Below, in pieces: positions 43,293 to 51,660 of a stretch of DNA of 64,000 nucleotides (its first letter is position 1; the number at the start of each line of letters is the position of its first letter). The notes under the pieces were generated by a model. That model made no database searches. It worked only from the letters and a program-made list of their open reading frames with translations, and was not told the origin of the DNA. The stretch comes from an uncultured Actinomycetes bacterium (GTDB lineage: Bacteria > Actinomycetota > Acidimicrobiia > Acidimicrobiales > RAAP-2): positions 62,001-126,000 of the forward strand of contig CAIQEU010000038.1 in NCBI GenBank assembly GCA_903870905.1, in the 5' to 3' direction. The position numbers were made by a program, and so were the translations under genes.

Positions 43293-45976
43293 CGACCCCA
43301 GAAGATGGCCCGCTCCTCCTGATCGACGGGATGAGTCTGGCCTTTCGGGCCTACTTCGCGCTGCCTGCCGATTTGGCAACGTCGCAAGGTGTCGTCACCA
43401 ACGCGGTGCACGGCTTCTGTTCGATGCTCATGACCTTGGTCAAGGACCACCGACCTCGTCGATTGGCAGTGGCGTTCGACCTCGCCGGCGGAACATTCCG
43501 AGATTCCATGGTTCCTGACTACAAAGGTGGCCGGGCAGAGATCCCCGTTGACCTCCCACCGCAGTTCGACATGATCTGGAGCGTGCTCGACGCCCTGCAC
43601 ATTCCCGTGCTCGGCGTCCCGCAAATGGAAGCTGACGACGTGTTGGCCACTCTCGCCACCGAATCGGTGGCGCGTGGAGAAGACGTGATCGTGGTGACCG
43701 GCGACCGGGACGCCTTCCAACTCGTGGCAGATCCCCACGTCAAGGTGCTCTACAACCGGAGGGGAGTGAGCGACTACTCGCTCTACGACGAAGCCGGGAT
43801 CAACGAGCGCACCGGCGTCGAACCGGCTCGCTACCCCATGTTGGCAGCACTGCGTGGCGACCCTTCGGACAACTTGCCAGGCGTTCCCGGGGTTGGGGAG
43901 AAGACCGCAGCGAAGTTGCTCAACACCTACGGTGACTTGGACGGCATCTTCGCCCACGTCGATGAGTTGACCCCGAAGCTGCGTGAGAATCTGATCGCCA
44001 ACGAGGCCCTCGCTCGCAACAACCTCGCGGTGATGACGCTCGTGCGAACAGTTCCCCTCGAGGTCCACGTCGATGACTTGGCAGTTGGCGGTTGGAACCT
44101 CGCCCAGCTCGAGCAGGTGTTCTCGACGCTCGAGATGCAGGGGCAACTGAAGCGCTGGCAGGCGCTGCTCGCCACCGGAGTGCTCGGCCCCTCAGTTGCT
44201 GGCGGCGACACCACCGCTCCAGTCCCCGACGTCGAGATGTCTGCAGCACCTGAAGGGACCATCGACGAACTCTCGACGATTCCTGCACTGGCGAGGTTCC
44301 TCGATTCCTGTGACCAAGGCATCCTCCTCGTCCCCTCGTTCGAAGGAGACGCTGGGCGGAGCCCGCTCACGAGCGTGGCGCTGGCGTCGGTCAGTGCGCC
44401 GTCTGCGGTGGGGATCGCTCCGGGGATACTCCTGCGAGAGGGTGGACTCTCGGCTCTCGCCGAGGCCTGTCGAGCCGTTGGGTTCTGCGGTCACGACGTG
44501 AAGGCGTTCCTGCGGAGCGCGCTGCTCGATGGCATCGTGGTCGACGGACTCAACCTCGACACCGCGGTCGCGGCGTACCTCGTGGATGCATCCAAAGACG
44601 CCACTGACCTCGACGCCCTGGTGCCCTTCGCCCGGGCTGAAGCAGCCCCAGCGGACTTGTTCTCCGCCGGAAATGGACACCAGTGGGCGAGTCGGCGCAT
44701 CGCCCAGGTGAGCGTGCTCGTCGCTCGACTGACCGAGGCGCTCAACGAGTTGCAGCTCATGGAGCTCTACCGCACCATTGAGGCCCCGCTCGTTTCGGTG
44801 TTGGCTCGCATGGAGGCCGTGGGGATTGGCGTCGATCGAGCTGCGCTCACCGAGATCGCAGCATCGCTCACCGCTGATGCAGCAGCCTTAGAAGCACAGG
44901 TCCACGAGCTCGCCGGCCATCCCTTCAACGTGAACTCCACCCAGCAGCTCCGCACCGTGCTCTACGACGAGTTGGGCCTCACCCCTGGACGCAAGACGAA
45001 GACCGGGTACTCGACCGATGCAGCGACGCTCGAGTCGCTCCGCGAGGACCACGCCATCGTCGACACCCTGCTCCGCTACCGAGAGGCCGAGAAGCTCCGC
45101 TCCACCTACGGTGACGCACTTCTCGCTGAAGTTGGTCCCGATGACCGCATCCACGCCACGTTCCGCCAAACGGTGGCGAGGACCGGGCGACTGTCGTCTG
45201 AGCATCCGAACCTCCACAACATTCCGGTCCGCAGTGAAGGTGGGCGTCGATTCCGCACCGCATTCGTGCCGCGTCCAGGGTGGAAGCTCTTGGTCGCCGA
45301 CTACGACCAGATTGAACTCCGAGTGATCGCGCACCTGTCGGGCGACGCGGGACTCATCGCAGCGTTCTCGGCTGGCCAGGACATCCACCGGGCCGTCGCC
45401 GCAGGGGTCTACGGGGTCTCACCCGACGAGGTCACCCACGCACAGCGCGAGCGGGCAAAGATGGTCTCCTACGGTCTCGCCTACGGCATGGAGGCCTTTG
45501 GGCTCTCCCGTCGCCTCGGTTCGTCGGTGGACGAGGCCAAAGAGATCATGGATCGCTACTTCGCTGCCTTCCCCTCCGTCCAGTCCTACATGGATGGTGC
45601 CGTCGCCGAAGCGCGTCGTCAGGGCTTCACCCGAACCGCGATGGGGCGCATTCGTCCGCTCCCTGAGCTCAACGATCCCAACTTCCGGATTCGCCAGGCG
45701 GCCGAGCGCCAAGCGATGAACGCAGGGATCCAGGGGCTCGCTGCCGATCTGTTCAAATTGGCGCTCGTGCGGCTCGACCATGGGCTGAGTGATGCCGGAC
45801 TCGCTGCACGCTTGGTGCTCCAGGTGCACGACGAAGTGCTCGTGGAGGCACCACTCGACGAGATGGCAGCGACCGAAGCAATCGTGCGAGATGCGCTGAT
45901 CCACGTCGCCGATCTCCACGTGCCCTTGGAGATCTCCCTCGGCTGGGGCGACACCTGGGGTTCCGCCAAGTCGTAA
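43289..45976 (+). CDS. polA: DNA polymerase I (5' nuclease and polymerase; proofreading domain degenerate)
   Basis: 895 residues. The 5'-nuclease domain (1 to about 290) keeps the metal ligands in MEADDVLATLA, VTGDRDAFQLV and LRGDPSDNLPGVPGVGEKTA. The middle 3'-5' exonuclease-like domain (about 310-490) has lost the DxE motif (LLVPSFEGD stands where FDTET would be), so it should not proofread, as in Taq and mycobacterial PolA. The polymerase domain has motif A DYDQIELRVIAH (about 671), motif B RAKMVSYGLAYGMEAFGLS and motif C LQVHDEVLVE (about 846). GTG start overlaps pdtaR. Confidence 0.97.
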   Translation: MTTPEDGPLLLIDGMSLAFRAYFALPADLATSQGVVTNAVHGFCSMLMTLVKDHRPRRLAVAFDLAGGTFRDSMVPDYKGGRAEIPVDLPPQFDMIWSVLDALHIPVLGVPQMEADDVLATLATESVARGEDVIVVTGDRDAFQLVADPHVKVLYNRRGVSDYSLYDEAGINERTGVEPARYPMLAALRGDPSDNLPGVPGVGEKTAAKLLNTYGDLDGIFAHVDELTPKLRENLIANEALARNNLAVMTLVRTVPLEVHVDDLAVGGWNLAQLEQVFSTLEMQGQLKRWQALLATGVLGPSVAGGDTTAPVPDVEMSAAPEGTIDELSTIPALARFLDSCDQGILLVPSFEGDAGRSPLTSVALASVSAPSAVGIAPGILLREGGLSALAEACRAVGFCGHDVKAFLRSALLDGIVVDGLNLDTAVAAYLVDASKDATDLDALVPFARAEAAPADLFSAGNGHQWASRRIAQVSVLVARLTEALNELQLMELYRTIEAPLVSVLARMEAVGIGVDRAALTEIAASLTADAAALEAQVHELAGHPFNVNSTQQLRTVLYDELGLTPGRKTKTGYSTDAATLESLREDHAIVDTLLRYREAEKLRSTYGDALLAEVGPDDRIHATFRQTVARTGRLSSEHPNLHNIPVRSEGGRRFRTAFVPRPGWKLLVADYDQIELRVIAHLSGDAGLIAAFSAGQDIHRAVAAGVYGVSPDEVTHAQRERAKMVSYGLAYGMEAFGLSRRLGSSVDEAKEIMDRYFAAFPSVQSYMDGAVAEARRQGFTRTAMGRIRPLPELNDPNFRIRQAAERQAMNAGIQGLAADLFKLALVRLDHGLSDAGLAARLVLQVHDEVLVEAPLDEMAATEAIVRDALIHVADLHVPLEISLGWGDTWGSAKS

Positions 45977-45977
45977 T

Positions 45978-45994
45978 CGGACTCGAGGAGTCCG
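45978..45994 (+). other. Short inverted repeat between polA and the rpsA promoter
   Basis: CGGACT-CGAGG-AGTCCG forms a 6-bp stem with a 5-base loop just after the polA stop, ending 5 bases before the TAGGCT of rpsA. No T-run follows. It could be a weak terminator or an operator-like site; the sequence does not decide. Confidence 0.35.
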
Positions 45995-45999
45995 AGTGG

Positions 46000-46005
46000 T
46001 AGGCT
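46000..46005 (+). promoter_or_regulatory. -10 (TAGGCT) of rpsA
   Basis: GGTAGGCT lies 93 bases before the rpsA ATG, so unlike many genes here rpsA has a real 5' leader. Confidence 0.55.
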
Positions 46006-46017
46006 GGAAATTCGGCA

Positions 46018-46039
46018 GTGAGTGGCGCTTGGCGCTCAC
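46018..46039 (+). promoter_or_regulatory. Leader hairpin upstream of rpsA
   Basis: GTGAGTG and CGCTCAC pair (7 bp including one G-T) around the loop GCGCTTGG. It lies early in the rpsA leader, 59 bases before the ATG. S1 represses its own translation in E. coli through leader structure, so a similar role is possible but unproven. Confidence 0.35.
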
Positions 46040-46098
46040 GACCTCATGCAAGCCAACAGTGTTCCAGCGCAACCGATATCCACACGAGGAAGTCCACC

Positions 46099-47490
46099 AT
46101 GACCGAAGAGCGCACATCGCTCCTGTCGCCAGAGGCGATGGGAACCTTCGACGCAGACGGCAACTACGTCCCCCGGCAGATCACTGCCGATGATCTCGGC
46201 GGTGCCGAGCTCGAAGCAGCCCTCATGGGCTCCATTAAGGAGTTCGATGACGGCGACCTCGTCAAGGGTACGGTCGTCAAGATCGACCACGACGAAGTGC
46301 TCCTCGACATTGGCTTCAAGTCCGAGGGTGTCATCCCGAGCCGAGAGCTCTCCATTCGCAACGACGTCAACCCGGCCGACATCGTCAGCCTCGGTGACGA
46401 GATTGAAGCCTTGGTGCTCCAGAAGGAGGACAAGGAAGGTCGCCTCATCCTGTCCAAGAAGCGTGCGCAGTACGAGCGCGCCTGGGCAACCATTGAAGAG
46501 CTCAAGAACAAGGGCGAGATGGTTTCCGGCCCGGTCATCGAAGTGGTCAAGGGTGGCCTCATCGTCGACATTGGTCTGCGTGGATTCCTCCCCGCATCGT
46601 TGGTGGAACTCCGTCGAGTGCGCGAGCTCCAGCCCTACATCGGCAAGACCATCGAGGCCAAGATCATCGAACTCGACCGCAACCGCAACAACGTGGTGCT
46701 GTCGCGTCGTGCATGGCTCGAAGAGGCGCAGAAGGAGCAGCGTGGGGACTTCCTCACCAACCTGAAGCCCGGCGAGCGCCGCAAGGGTGTCGTGTCCTCG
46801 GTGGTGAACTTCGGTGCCTTCGTGGACCTTGGTGGCATGGATGGACTCATCCACGTTTCCGAGCTCAGTTGGAAGCACGTGGAGCACCCCTCCCAGGTTG
46901 TGGCCGTTGGCGACGAAGTCGAGGTAGAGGTCTTGGACGTCGACATGACCAAGGAGCGCATCAGCCTCTCGCTCAAGACCACCCAGGCAGACCCGTGGCA
47001 GCAGTTCGCTGACAGCCACGGCACCGGTCAGCTCGTCTACGGTCGCATCTCGAAGTTGGTGCCCTTCGGTGCCTTCGTGCAGGTCGGTGACGGGATCGAA
47101 GGACTCGTGCACATCTCCGAGATGGCCAGCCACCACGTCGACCTGCCTGAGCAGGTCGTCAAGCCCGGCGAAGAGCTGTGGGTCAAGATCATCGACGTCG
47201 ACCTCCAGCGTCGTCGCATCTCCCTGTCGATCAAGCAGGCTGCAGACGGTGGCGAGGTCTCCGAGGAGTACCGTGAGGCCTTCGGTGAGCACGCGTATGA
47301 CTCCGATGGCAACTACATCGGCTCCTATGAGTTCGCCGAGGGTGACTTCACCCCTGAGACCGAGGCGCAGGCTGCGTGGGCGGACTACGTCGCCGAGGCA
47401 ACTGCTGGTATCGCTGCGACGCCAACTGAGACGGCTGAGGCCACTGAGGCTGCAGAGGCCGATGTTGCTGAGGAGTCAGCCGGCGAGTAA
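46099..47490 (+). CDS. rpsA: 30S ribosomal protein S1
   Basis: 463 residues with four S1 RNA-binding domains starting near residues 50, 139, 224 and 310; the third and fourth are the most canonical (SSVVNFGAFVDLGGMDGLIH and ISKLVPFGAFVQVGDGIEGL). The acidic C-terminus after about 385 is actinobacterial style. S1 brings mRNA to the 30S subunit. ATG 46099 has GAGGAAG upstream and starts TEERTSLLSPEAM; the frame is open back to 46018, but that GTG is part of the leader hairpin. In M. tuberculosis rpsA is followed by coaE; here that link is broken. Confidence 0.97.
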   Translation: MTEERTSLLSPEAMGTFDADGNYVPRQITADDLGGAELEAALMGSIKEFDDGDLVKGTVVKIDHDEVLLDIGFKSEGVIPSRELSIRNDVNPADIVSLGDEIEALVLQKEDKEGRLILSKKRAQYERAWATIEELKNKGEMVSGPVIEVVKGGLIVDIGLRGFLPASLVELRRVRELQPYIGKTIEAKIIELDRNRNNVVLSRRAWLEEAQKEQRGDFLTNLKPGERRKGVVSSVVNFGAFVDLGGMDGLIHVSELSWKHVEHPSQVVAVGDEVEVEVLDVDMTKERISLSLKTTQADPWQQFADSHGTGQLVYGRISKLVPFGAFVQVGDGIEGLVHISEMASHHVDLPEQVVKPGEELWVKIIDVDLQRRRISLSIKQAADGGEVSEEYREAFGEHAYDSDGNYIGSYEFAEGDFTPETEAQAAWADYVAEATAGIAATPTETAEATEAAEADVAEESAGE

Positions 47491-47517
47491 GTCAATCCCA
47501 AGACTGCAGTTCACGAA

Positions 47518-47545
47518 CGATGCCGGCGGGTTTCCGCCGGCATCG
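47518..47545 (+). terminator. Strong hairpin terminator after rpsA
   Basis: A perfect 12-bp stem (CGATGCCGGCGG / CCGCCGGCATCG) with loop GTTT lies 27 bases after the rpsA stop. No poly-T tail follows, as is common in high-GC actinobacteria. Being symmetric, it could also stop transcripts of the convergent opp operon. Confidence 0.75.
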
Positions 47546-47609
47546 TCGCGTCTCGGTCAACTCTCCGTAGCCTGCGGAGCGGTCAAGCCTTGCCGCAAGC
47601 ATCGAATTC

Positions 47610-47626
47610 CCACCGTCGCGCGGTGG
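47610..47626. other. Second inverted repeat in the rpsA-oppF gap
   Basis: CCACCG-TCGCG-CGGTGG gives a 6-bp stem. It lies between the rpsA terminator and the end of the minus-strand opp operon and may be that operon's terminator. The rest of this 217-base gap (47491-47707) holds no gene I can support; a TAGCCT at 47568-47573 inside a small inverted repeat is noted but unassigned. Confidence 0.35.
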
Positions 47627-47707
47627 AAGGAGTGCTCCTACCGAGTTGGTTCGGGTGTTCAGTTCTGCGAGTCGCCCGCTCGATGAACGAACGAGGTGTG
47701 TAGCCGC

Positions 47708-48694
47708 CTAGTGCTCGCTCGACTGCAGCGTGACGTACGTCGTCGTATTGGGGAAGTGACAGGCGACCTGGTGGCCCGGAGCGAGTTCTCGGAGCTCGGG
47801 CACTTCAGCCGCACAGCGGTCCTGGGCCTTCGGACACCTCGTCCTGAACCTGCAACCTGAAGGCGGGTTGAGCGGCGACGGAGGTTCGCCTTGGAGCACG
47901 GTGTGGTTCAGCTCCACATTCGGGTCTGGCACGAGCGCTGCTGACAGCAGGGCTTCGGTGTAGGGATGGAGCGGCTTCTCGTAGAGGAGGTCCGAGGGGC
48001 CGATCTCGCACATCTTGCCCAAGTACATGACCGCTACCCGGTCGCTCACGTTCTTCACGACGGCGAGGTCGTGCGCGATGAAGAGCAGGGTGAGGTTGTG
48101 CTTCTGCTTCAAGTCGGTGAGGAGGTTGATGATCTGGGCTTGAACCGAGACGTCGAGGGCCGAGACCATTTCGTCGCAGACGAGCAACTTCGGGTTGGCG
48201 ACGAGGCTGCGAGCGATGGAGATGCGCTGACACTGGCCTCCAGAGAATTCTCTGGGGTAGCGATCCCCAGCGAGTGCCGGGTCGATGCCGACTTCCAAGA
48301 GGATGTCGTTGACGACCTGCTCCCGACTTGCCTGATCGCCGCGGTTCCAGATCGCGAGGGGTTCGGCCACGATCTGGCTGATCTTCCGCCGGGGGTTGAG
48401 CGACGAAATGGGGTCTTGGAAGAGCATTTGCAGCTCAGACCGCTTCTGTCGCATCGCTTCTCGGTCGAGCGTCGTGAGGTCGGTGCCGTCGAAGGTCACC
48501 GAACCCGAGGTGATGGCTTCTAGCTGCAGAATAGCTCGACCTGTCGTGGACTTGCCGCAGCCGGACTCACCGACCAGACCGAGGGTTTCACCTTCGAACA
48601 CCTCGAAGGAAATTCCGGCGACAGCCTGTACGGCCGAGCGCTTGCGACCGTAGGTGACGACGAGGTCCTTGACGCTGAGGAGTGGGGTAGTCAT
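47708..48694 (-). CDS. Oligopeptide/dipeptide ABC transporter ATP-binding protein (OppF/DppF type)
   Basis: 328 residues. Walker A is GESGCGKSTTG, the signature FSGGQCQRISIARSL, Walker B LLVCDEMVSALDVSVQ (Met where Pro is usual after DE), and the H-loop LLFIAHDLAVVKNV. The C-terminal oligo_HPY region holds the cysteine set GCRFRTRCPKAQDRC and VACHFP seen in Opp/Dpp ATPases. ATG 48694 overlaps the oppD-type stop by 4 bases; the longer frame to 48847 lies inside that gene. Last gene of a four-gene minus-strand operon. Confidence 0.9.
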   Translation of the reverse strand: MTTPLLSVKDLVVTYGRKRSAVQAVAGISFEVFEGETLGLVGESGCGKSTTGRAILQLEAITSGSVTFDGTDLTTLDREAMRQKRSELQMLFQDPISSLNPRRKISQIVAEPLAIWNRGDQASREQVVNDILLEVGIDPALAGDRYPREFSGGQCQRISIARSLVANPKLLVCDEMVSALDVSVQAQIINLLTDLKQKHNLTLLFIAHDLAVVKNVSDRVAVMYLGKMCEIGPSDLLYEKPLHPYTEALLSAALVPDPNVELNHTVLQGEPPSPLNPPSGCRFRTRCPKAQDRCAAEVPELRELAPGHQVACHFPNTTTYVTLQSSEH

Positions 48695-49719
48695 TGCTGC
48701 TCCGAAGGGGTCGTGGCTGGTGCGTGCCCACCGAGTGGGTACCAGCAGGCGAAGAGGTGGTTGGCGCTGAGCGTGGAGGCGACGAGCGGTGGCCGCTCTT
48801 CGTGGCACTTCTCCGTCGCCATCGTGCAGCGAGGTGCGAACGCACACCCCTTGGGTGGGTTCACGAGATCTGGTGGACGACCGTCGATTGAGGTGAGCCG
48901 AGTGTGACTCGGAGCGTCGATGCGGGGCGTCGAGTCGAGGAGGCCCTTGGTGTAGGGCATGGCGACATTGGCGAAGAGCTCCTTCGTTGGTGCCTGCTCG
49001 ACAATTCGTCCGGCGTACATCACCGCAACGTCATCGGTGCGCGTGGCAACGACCCCGAGGTCGTGGGTCACGAGGATCAAGGTGAGATCCGACTCTCGAC
49101 GAAGCTCCCCAATGAGGTCGAGCACCTGGGCTTGGACTGTGACGTCGAGTCCGGTGGTTGGCTCATCGGCCACGAGGAACTTCGGTCCGCAGGCAATCGC
49201 GATGGCGATCATCACACGTTGGCGCATGCCACCCGAGAGCTGGTTCGGGTACGCCTTGGCTCTCCGTTCGGGGGAGGGGATCCCTACTTGGCGGAGGAGT
49301 TCCACGGCACGAGCCTTCGCGTCCTTGCGGGACATCTTCAGGTTGATACGGAGTGATTCAGCGATCTGCTCGCCAACTCGCTTCGTTGGGGTGAGTGCGG
49401 TCATGGGGTCCTGGAACACCATGGCGACTTCAGAGCCCCACATCTCACGGAGTTGCTTGTTCGATACCCCAATCACCTGGTGGCCATTCACCATTGCCGT
49501 TCCGGTCTGAGAAACGTTGAAGGTGGGGAGGAGTCCAATGATGGATCGTGAGAGCACGGTCTTTCCGGATCCAGACTCGCCGACGACACCGAGGCTGCGG
49601 CCCCGCTGAATGGTCAAGCTCACGTCGTTCACTGCGGTGAGGGGGCCACGAGGAGTGGCGAACGTCGTCGTCAGGTGATTGACGTCGACGATGGGAAGCG
49701 TGGTCTGGTCGATGCTCAT
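48691..49719 (-). CDS. Oligopeptide/dipeptide ABC transporter ATP-binding protein (OppD/DppD type)
   Basis: 342 residues. Walker A GESGSGKTVLSRSI, signature LSGGMRQRVMIAIAIACGP, Walker B FLVADEPTTGLDVTVQ, H-loop LILVTHDLGVVA. The C-terminal cysteine motif is GCAFAPRCTMATEKC with FACWYP. It forms the ATPase heterodimer with the OppF-type subunit. The ATG shares one base with the preceding stop (TAATG). Confidence 0.92.
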   Translation of the reverse strand: MSIDQTTLPIVDVNHLTTTFATPRGPLTAVNDVSLTIQRGRSLGVVGESGSGKTVLSRSIIGLLPTFNVSQTGTAMVNGHQVIGVSNKQLREMWGSEVAMVFQDPMTALTPTKRVGEQIAESLRINLKMSRKDAKARAVELLRQVGIPSPERRAKAYPNQLSGGMRQRVMIAIAIACGPKFLVADEPTTGLDVTVQAQVLDLIGELRRESDLTLILVTHDLGVVATRTDDVAVMYAGRIVEQAPTKELFANVAMPYTKGLLDSTPRIDAPSHTRLTSIDGRPPDLVNPPKGCAFAPRCTMATEKCHEERPPLVASTLSANHLFACWYPLGGHAPATTPSEQQ

Positions 49720-50621
49720 TAGAGTCTCCCGGCTCCGACGTCGTAGCGTGCGCGGAGTTTGTCGCCGATGATGAAGAGGGACACGAGGTACACGAAGATG
49801 GTGATCGCTGGGAAGAAGGCCAGTTCATACTGCTGGAATCCGGTGTAGAAGCCTGAGAACTGTCCAGCACCTTCGTTGAGCATGTTGCCCCATGACGCGG
49901 TCGGAACGGCGATGCCCTTGCCGAGGAACGACAACGACCCCTCAATGACCACGATGTTGGCAATGCCGAGGAGGAAGACGGTCATCGCTGCAGGCGTCAC
50001 GTTCGGGAGAATCTCCTTCACGAGGATGCGCCGGTTCGTGGCACCGAGGGCTCGAGCGGCCATCACGAACTCTCGAGAGGCGTAGCTCATGGTTGCGCCA
50101 CGGATCAGGATGAACACCAGCGGAATGGAGAAGATTCCAAGGATCAGGATCATCTTGACCATCGAGACGGGCTGCCACATGCCGAGGATGATGAGCACGG
50201 CAATGAAGGACGGGTAGCTAATGCCGACGATCATGGCCGAGTTGATGACGAGGTCCGTCGTGCCGCCTCGGTAGGCAGCGATCATGCCGAGTGATCCGCC
50301 GATGAGGAGGCCAATGGCCATCGTGCCGAAGCTGACGATCACGGAGACTCGAGCGCCGTAGACCACGCGTGCGAAGGTGTCTCGACCGAGGTCGTCGGTG
50401 CCGAAGAGATGGTGCCAGCTCGGCAGGTTCATTGGCGCGAGCACGTTCTGCGCATTGGGGTCCTGAATGGGCAACCACTGGCAGAACAGAGCCACGAACA
50501 CCACGATGCCGACGAACGAGGTGGCGATCCAGAAGGTCACGCCGAAGCGCTCGCGCTTGCGCATCGCCTTCGACGCCTTGTTCGGGTTGGTGTGGACGAC
50601 TTTGGAGAGAGTGTCAGTCAC
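49719..50621 (-). CDS. Peptide-type ABC transporter permease (OppC/DppC type)
   Basis: About 300 residues with a first helix at about 30-50 and the usual OppC N-terminal segment (NLPSWHHLFGTDDLGRDTFARVVYG), then the BPD_transp_1 domain with five helices and the EAA loop AARALGATNRRILVKEILPN that contacts the ATPases. I prefer the GTG at 50621, whose upstream AAGGA fits a ribosome-binding site and which overlaps the oppB stop; a TTG at 50639 is the alternative. Confidence 0.9.
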   Translation of the reverse strand: MTDTLSKVVHTNPNKASKAMRKRERFGVTFWIATSFVGIVVFVALFCQWLPIQDPNAQNVLAPMNLPSWHHLFGTDDLGRDTFARVVYGARVSVIVSFGTMAIGLLIGGSLGMIAAYRGGTTDLVINSAMIVGISYPSFIAVLIILGMWQPVSMVKMILILGIFSIPLVFILIRGATMSYASREFVMAARALGATNRRILVKEILPNVTPAAMTVFLLGIANIVVIEGSLSFLGKGIAVPTASWGNMLNEGAGQFSGFYTGFQQYELAFFPAITIFVYLVSLFIIGDKLRARYDVGAGRL

Positions 50622-51570
50622 GAGCAATCCTTGGGTCAATCAGGGGGAGGAGGGAGTTGATGAGCATCTGAATGCCGATCACCAAGAACGCCACAGTCAT
50701 GACCAACATCTGCAGGAGTCCGAAGTCACTGGTGTCAACTGCGGGAAGCAACCATGACGCGAAGCCTGGGATGGAGAGGAAGGTCTCAACCACGAACGAT
50801 CCAACGATGAGACCCGAGATGGTGAGTCCGAGCGACGTGAGCAAGGTGACCGACGATGGTCGGAGCACGTGACGCCAGAGGATTCGTCCGTCCCTCAGTC
50901 CCTTCGAACGGGCCATAACCACGAAGTCCTCTTGGAGATTGATGATCATGTCGTTGCGGAGGAAACGGAAGTGCCCAGCGAGCGATGAGATGGCAATAGC
51001 AATAGCCGGAAGGACGGCGACCTTCAGGTTCTGTGGGGCGACAACGGAGACTGAACTGTTCCACGCACTCGGTCCGGGGAGGAAGTTGTACTTCACGGTC
51101 AGCACGTAGGTGAGGATGGGGAGCGCCACGATGGTGGGGATGGAGTAGGCGCCGAGCATGATTGCATTCGCTGAGCGGTCGAGGCGACCGTTAGGCCTGC
51201 GAACGACTGCCACGGCAGTTGGAATAGCAATCACGAGGCCAAGAATTTGGCTCATCGTCAAAATGAGCAGGGTGGGGGGCAGCGACTCGGCGAGGATCGT
51301 CGAGTTCGCCTTCCCGGGTGAGACGGTCCACGATGTTCCCCAGTTGAAAGTCACGATGTGGCCGAGCCACGTGAAGTACTGCGCGAAGAACCCTTGATCG
51401 AGACCCACCTGGTGCTCAAAGAGCCGAGCGTTCTCGGTCGTGTAGGAGGTCCCGAGGTGCTTCACGACCGGGTCGCCTGGAAGCAGGCGCATGATCAAGA
51501 AGCTGACGAACGAGATGATCAGCAGCACGCCAAAGAATTGGATGACCCGGCGCAGTAGGTAACGAACCAC
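50614..51570 (-). CDS. Peptide-type ABC transporter permease (OppB/DppB type)
   Basis: 318 residues. It opens with the typical OppB N-terminus (RYLLRRVIQFFGVLLIISFV, then MRLLPGDPV) and has an extracytoplasmic segment and five more helices; the EAA loop is ARSKGLRDGRILWRHVLRPS. GTG 51570 follows a G-rich ribosome-binding site (AGGGGGGG); the frame is open to 51675, but that part would precede the promoter. First gene of the operon; no substrate-binding protein gene is found next to it on either side. Confidence 0.92.
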   Translation of the reverse strand: MVRYLLRRVIQFFGVLLIISFVSFLIMRLLPGDPVVKHLGTSYTTENARLFEHQVGLDQGFFAQYFTWLGHIVTFNWGTSWTVSPGKANSTILAESLPPTLLILTMSQILGLVIAIPTAVAVVRRPNGRLDRSANAIMLGAYSIPTIVALPILTYVLTVKYNFLPGPSAWNSSVSVVAPQNLKVAVLPAIAIAISSLAGHFRFLRNDMIINLQEDFVVMARSKGLRDGRILWRHVLRPSSVTLLTSLGLTISGLIVGSFVVETFLSIPGFASWLLPAVDTSDFGLLQMLVMTVAFLVIGIQMLINSLLPLIDPRIARD

Positions 51571-51593
51571 AAGAACCCCCCCTTGTGCAGTTG

Positions 51594-51599
51594 AGTGTA
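51594..51599 (-). promoter_or_regulatory. -10 (TACACT) of the opp operon
   Basis: TACACT on the minus strand lies 23 bases before the oppB GTG and leaves a short leader containing the G-rich ribosome-binding site. Confidence 0.45.
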
Positions 51600-51648
51600 G
51601 ATGATGAAACTTCCTCTCGGAGTTGCTTTCTGAGCGTTGTCGATGGCC

Positions 51649-51654
51649 TACGAT
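51649..51654 (+). promoter_or_regulatory. Leaderless promoter -10 (TACGAT) for the GT-C gene
   Basis: TACGAT is followed by CTCGGC (6 bases) and a GTG at 51661 that is in frame with the long gene, fixing the likely start downstream of the ATG at 51643. Confidence 0.5.
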
Positions 51655-51660
51655 CTCGGC

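Noticed and set aside
45978-45994. polA terminator
   Set aside because: The stem is only 6 bp with no T-run and sits against the rpsA promoter; listed only as an inverted repeat.
46018-46098. Upstream in-frame extension of rpsA
   Set aside because: It overlaps a leader hairpin and lacks S1 similarity, while ATG 46099 has a good ribosome-binding site.
47568-47707. A small RNA driven by TAGCCT at 47568
   Set aside because: There is a hexamer and two small inverted repeats, but no clear terminator or known RNA family, so there is too little to call it.
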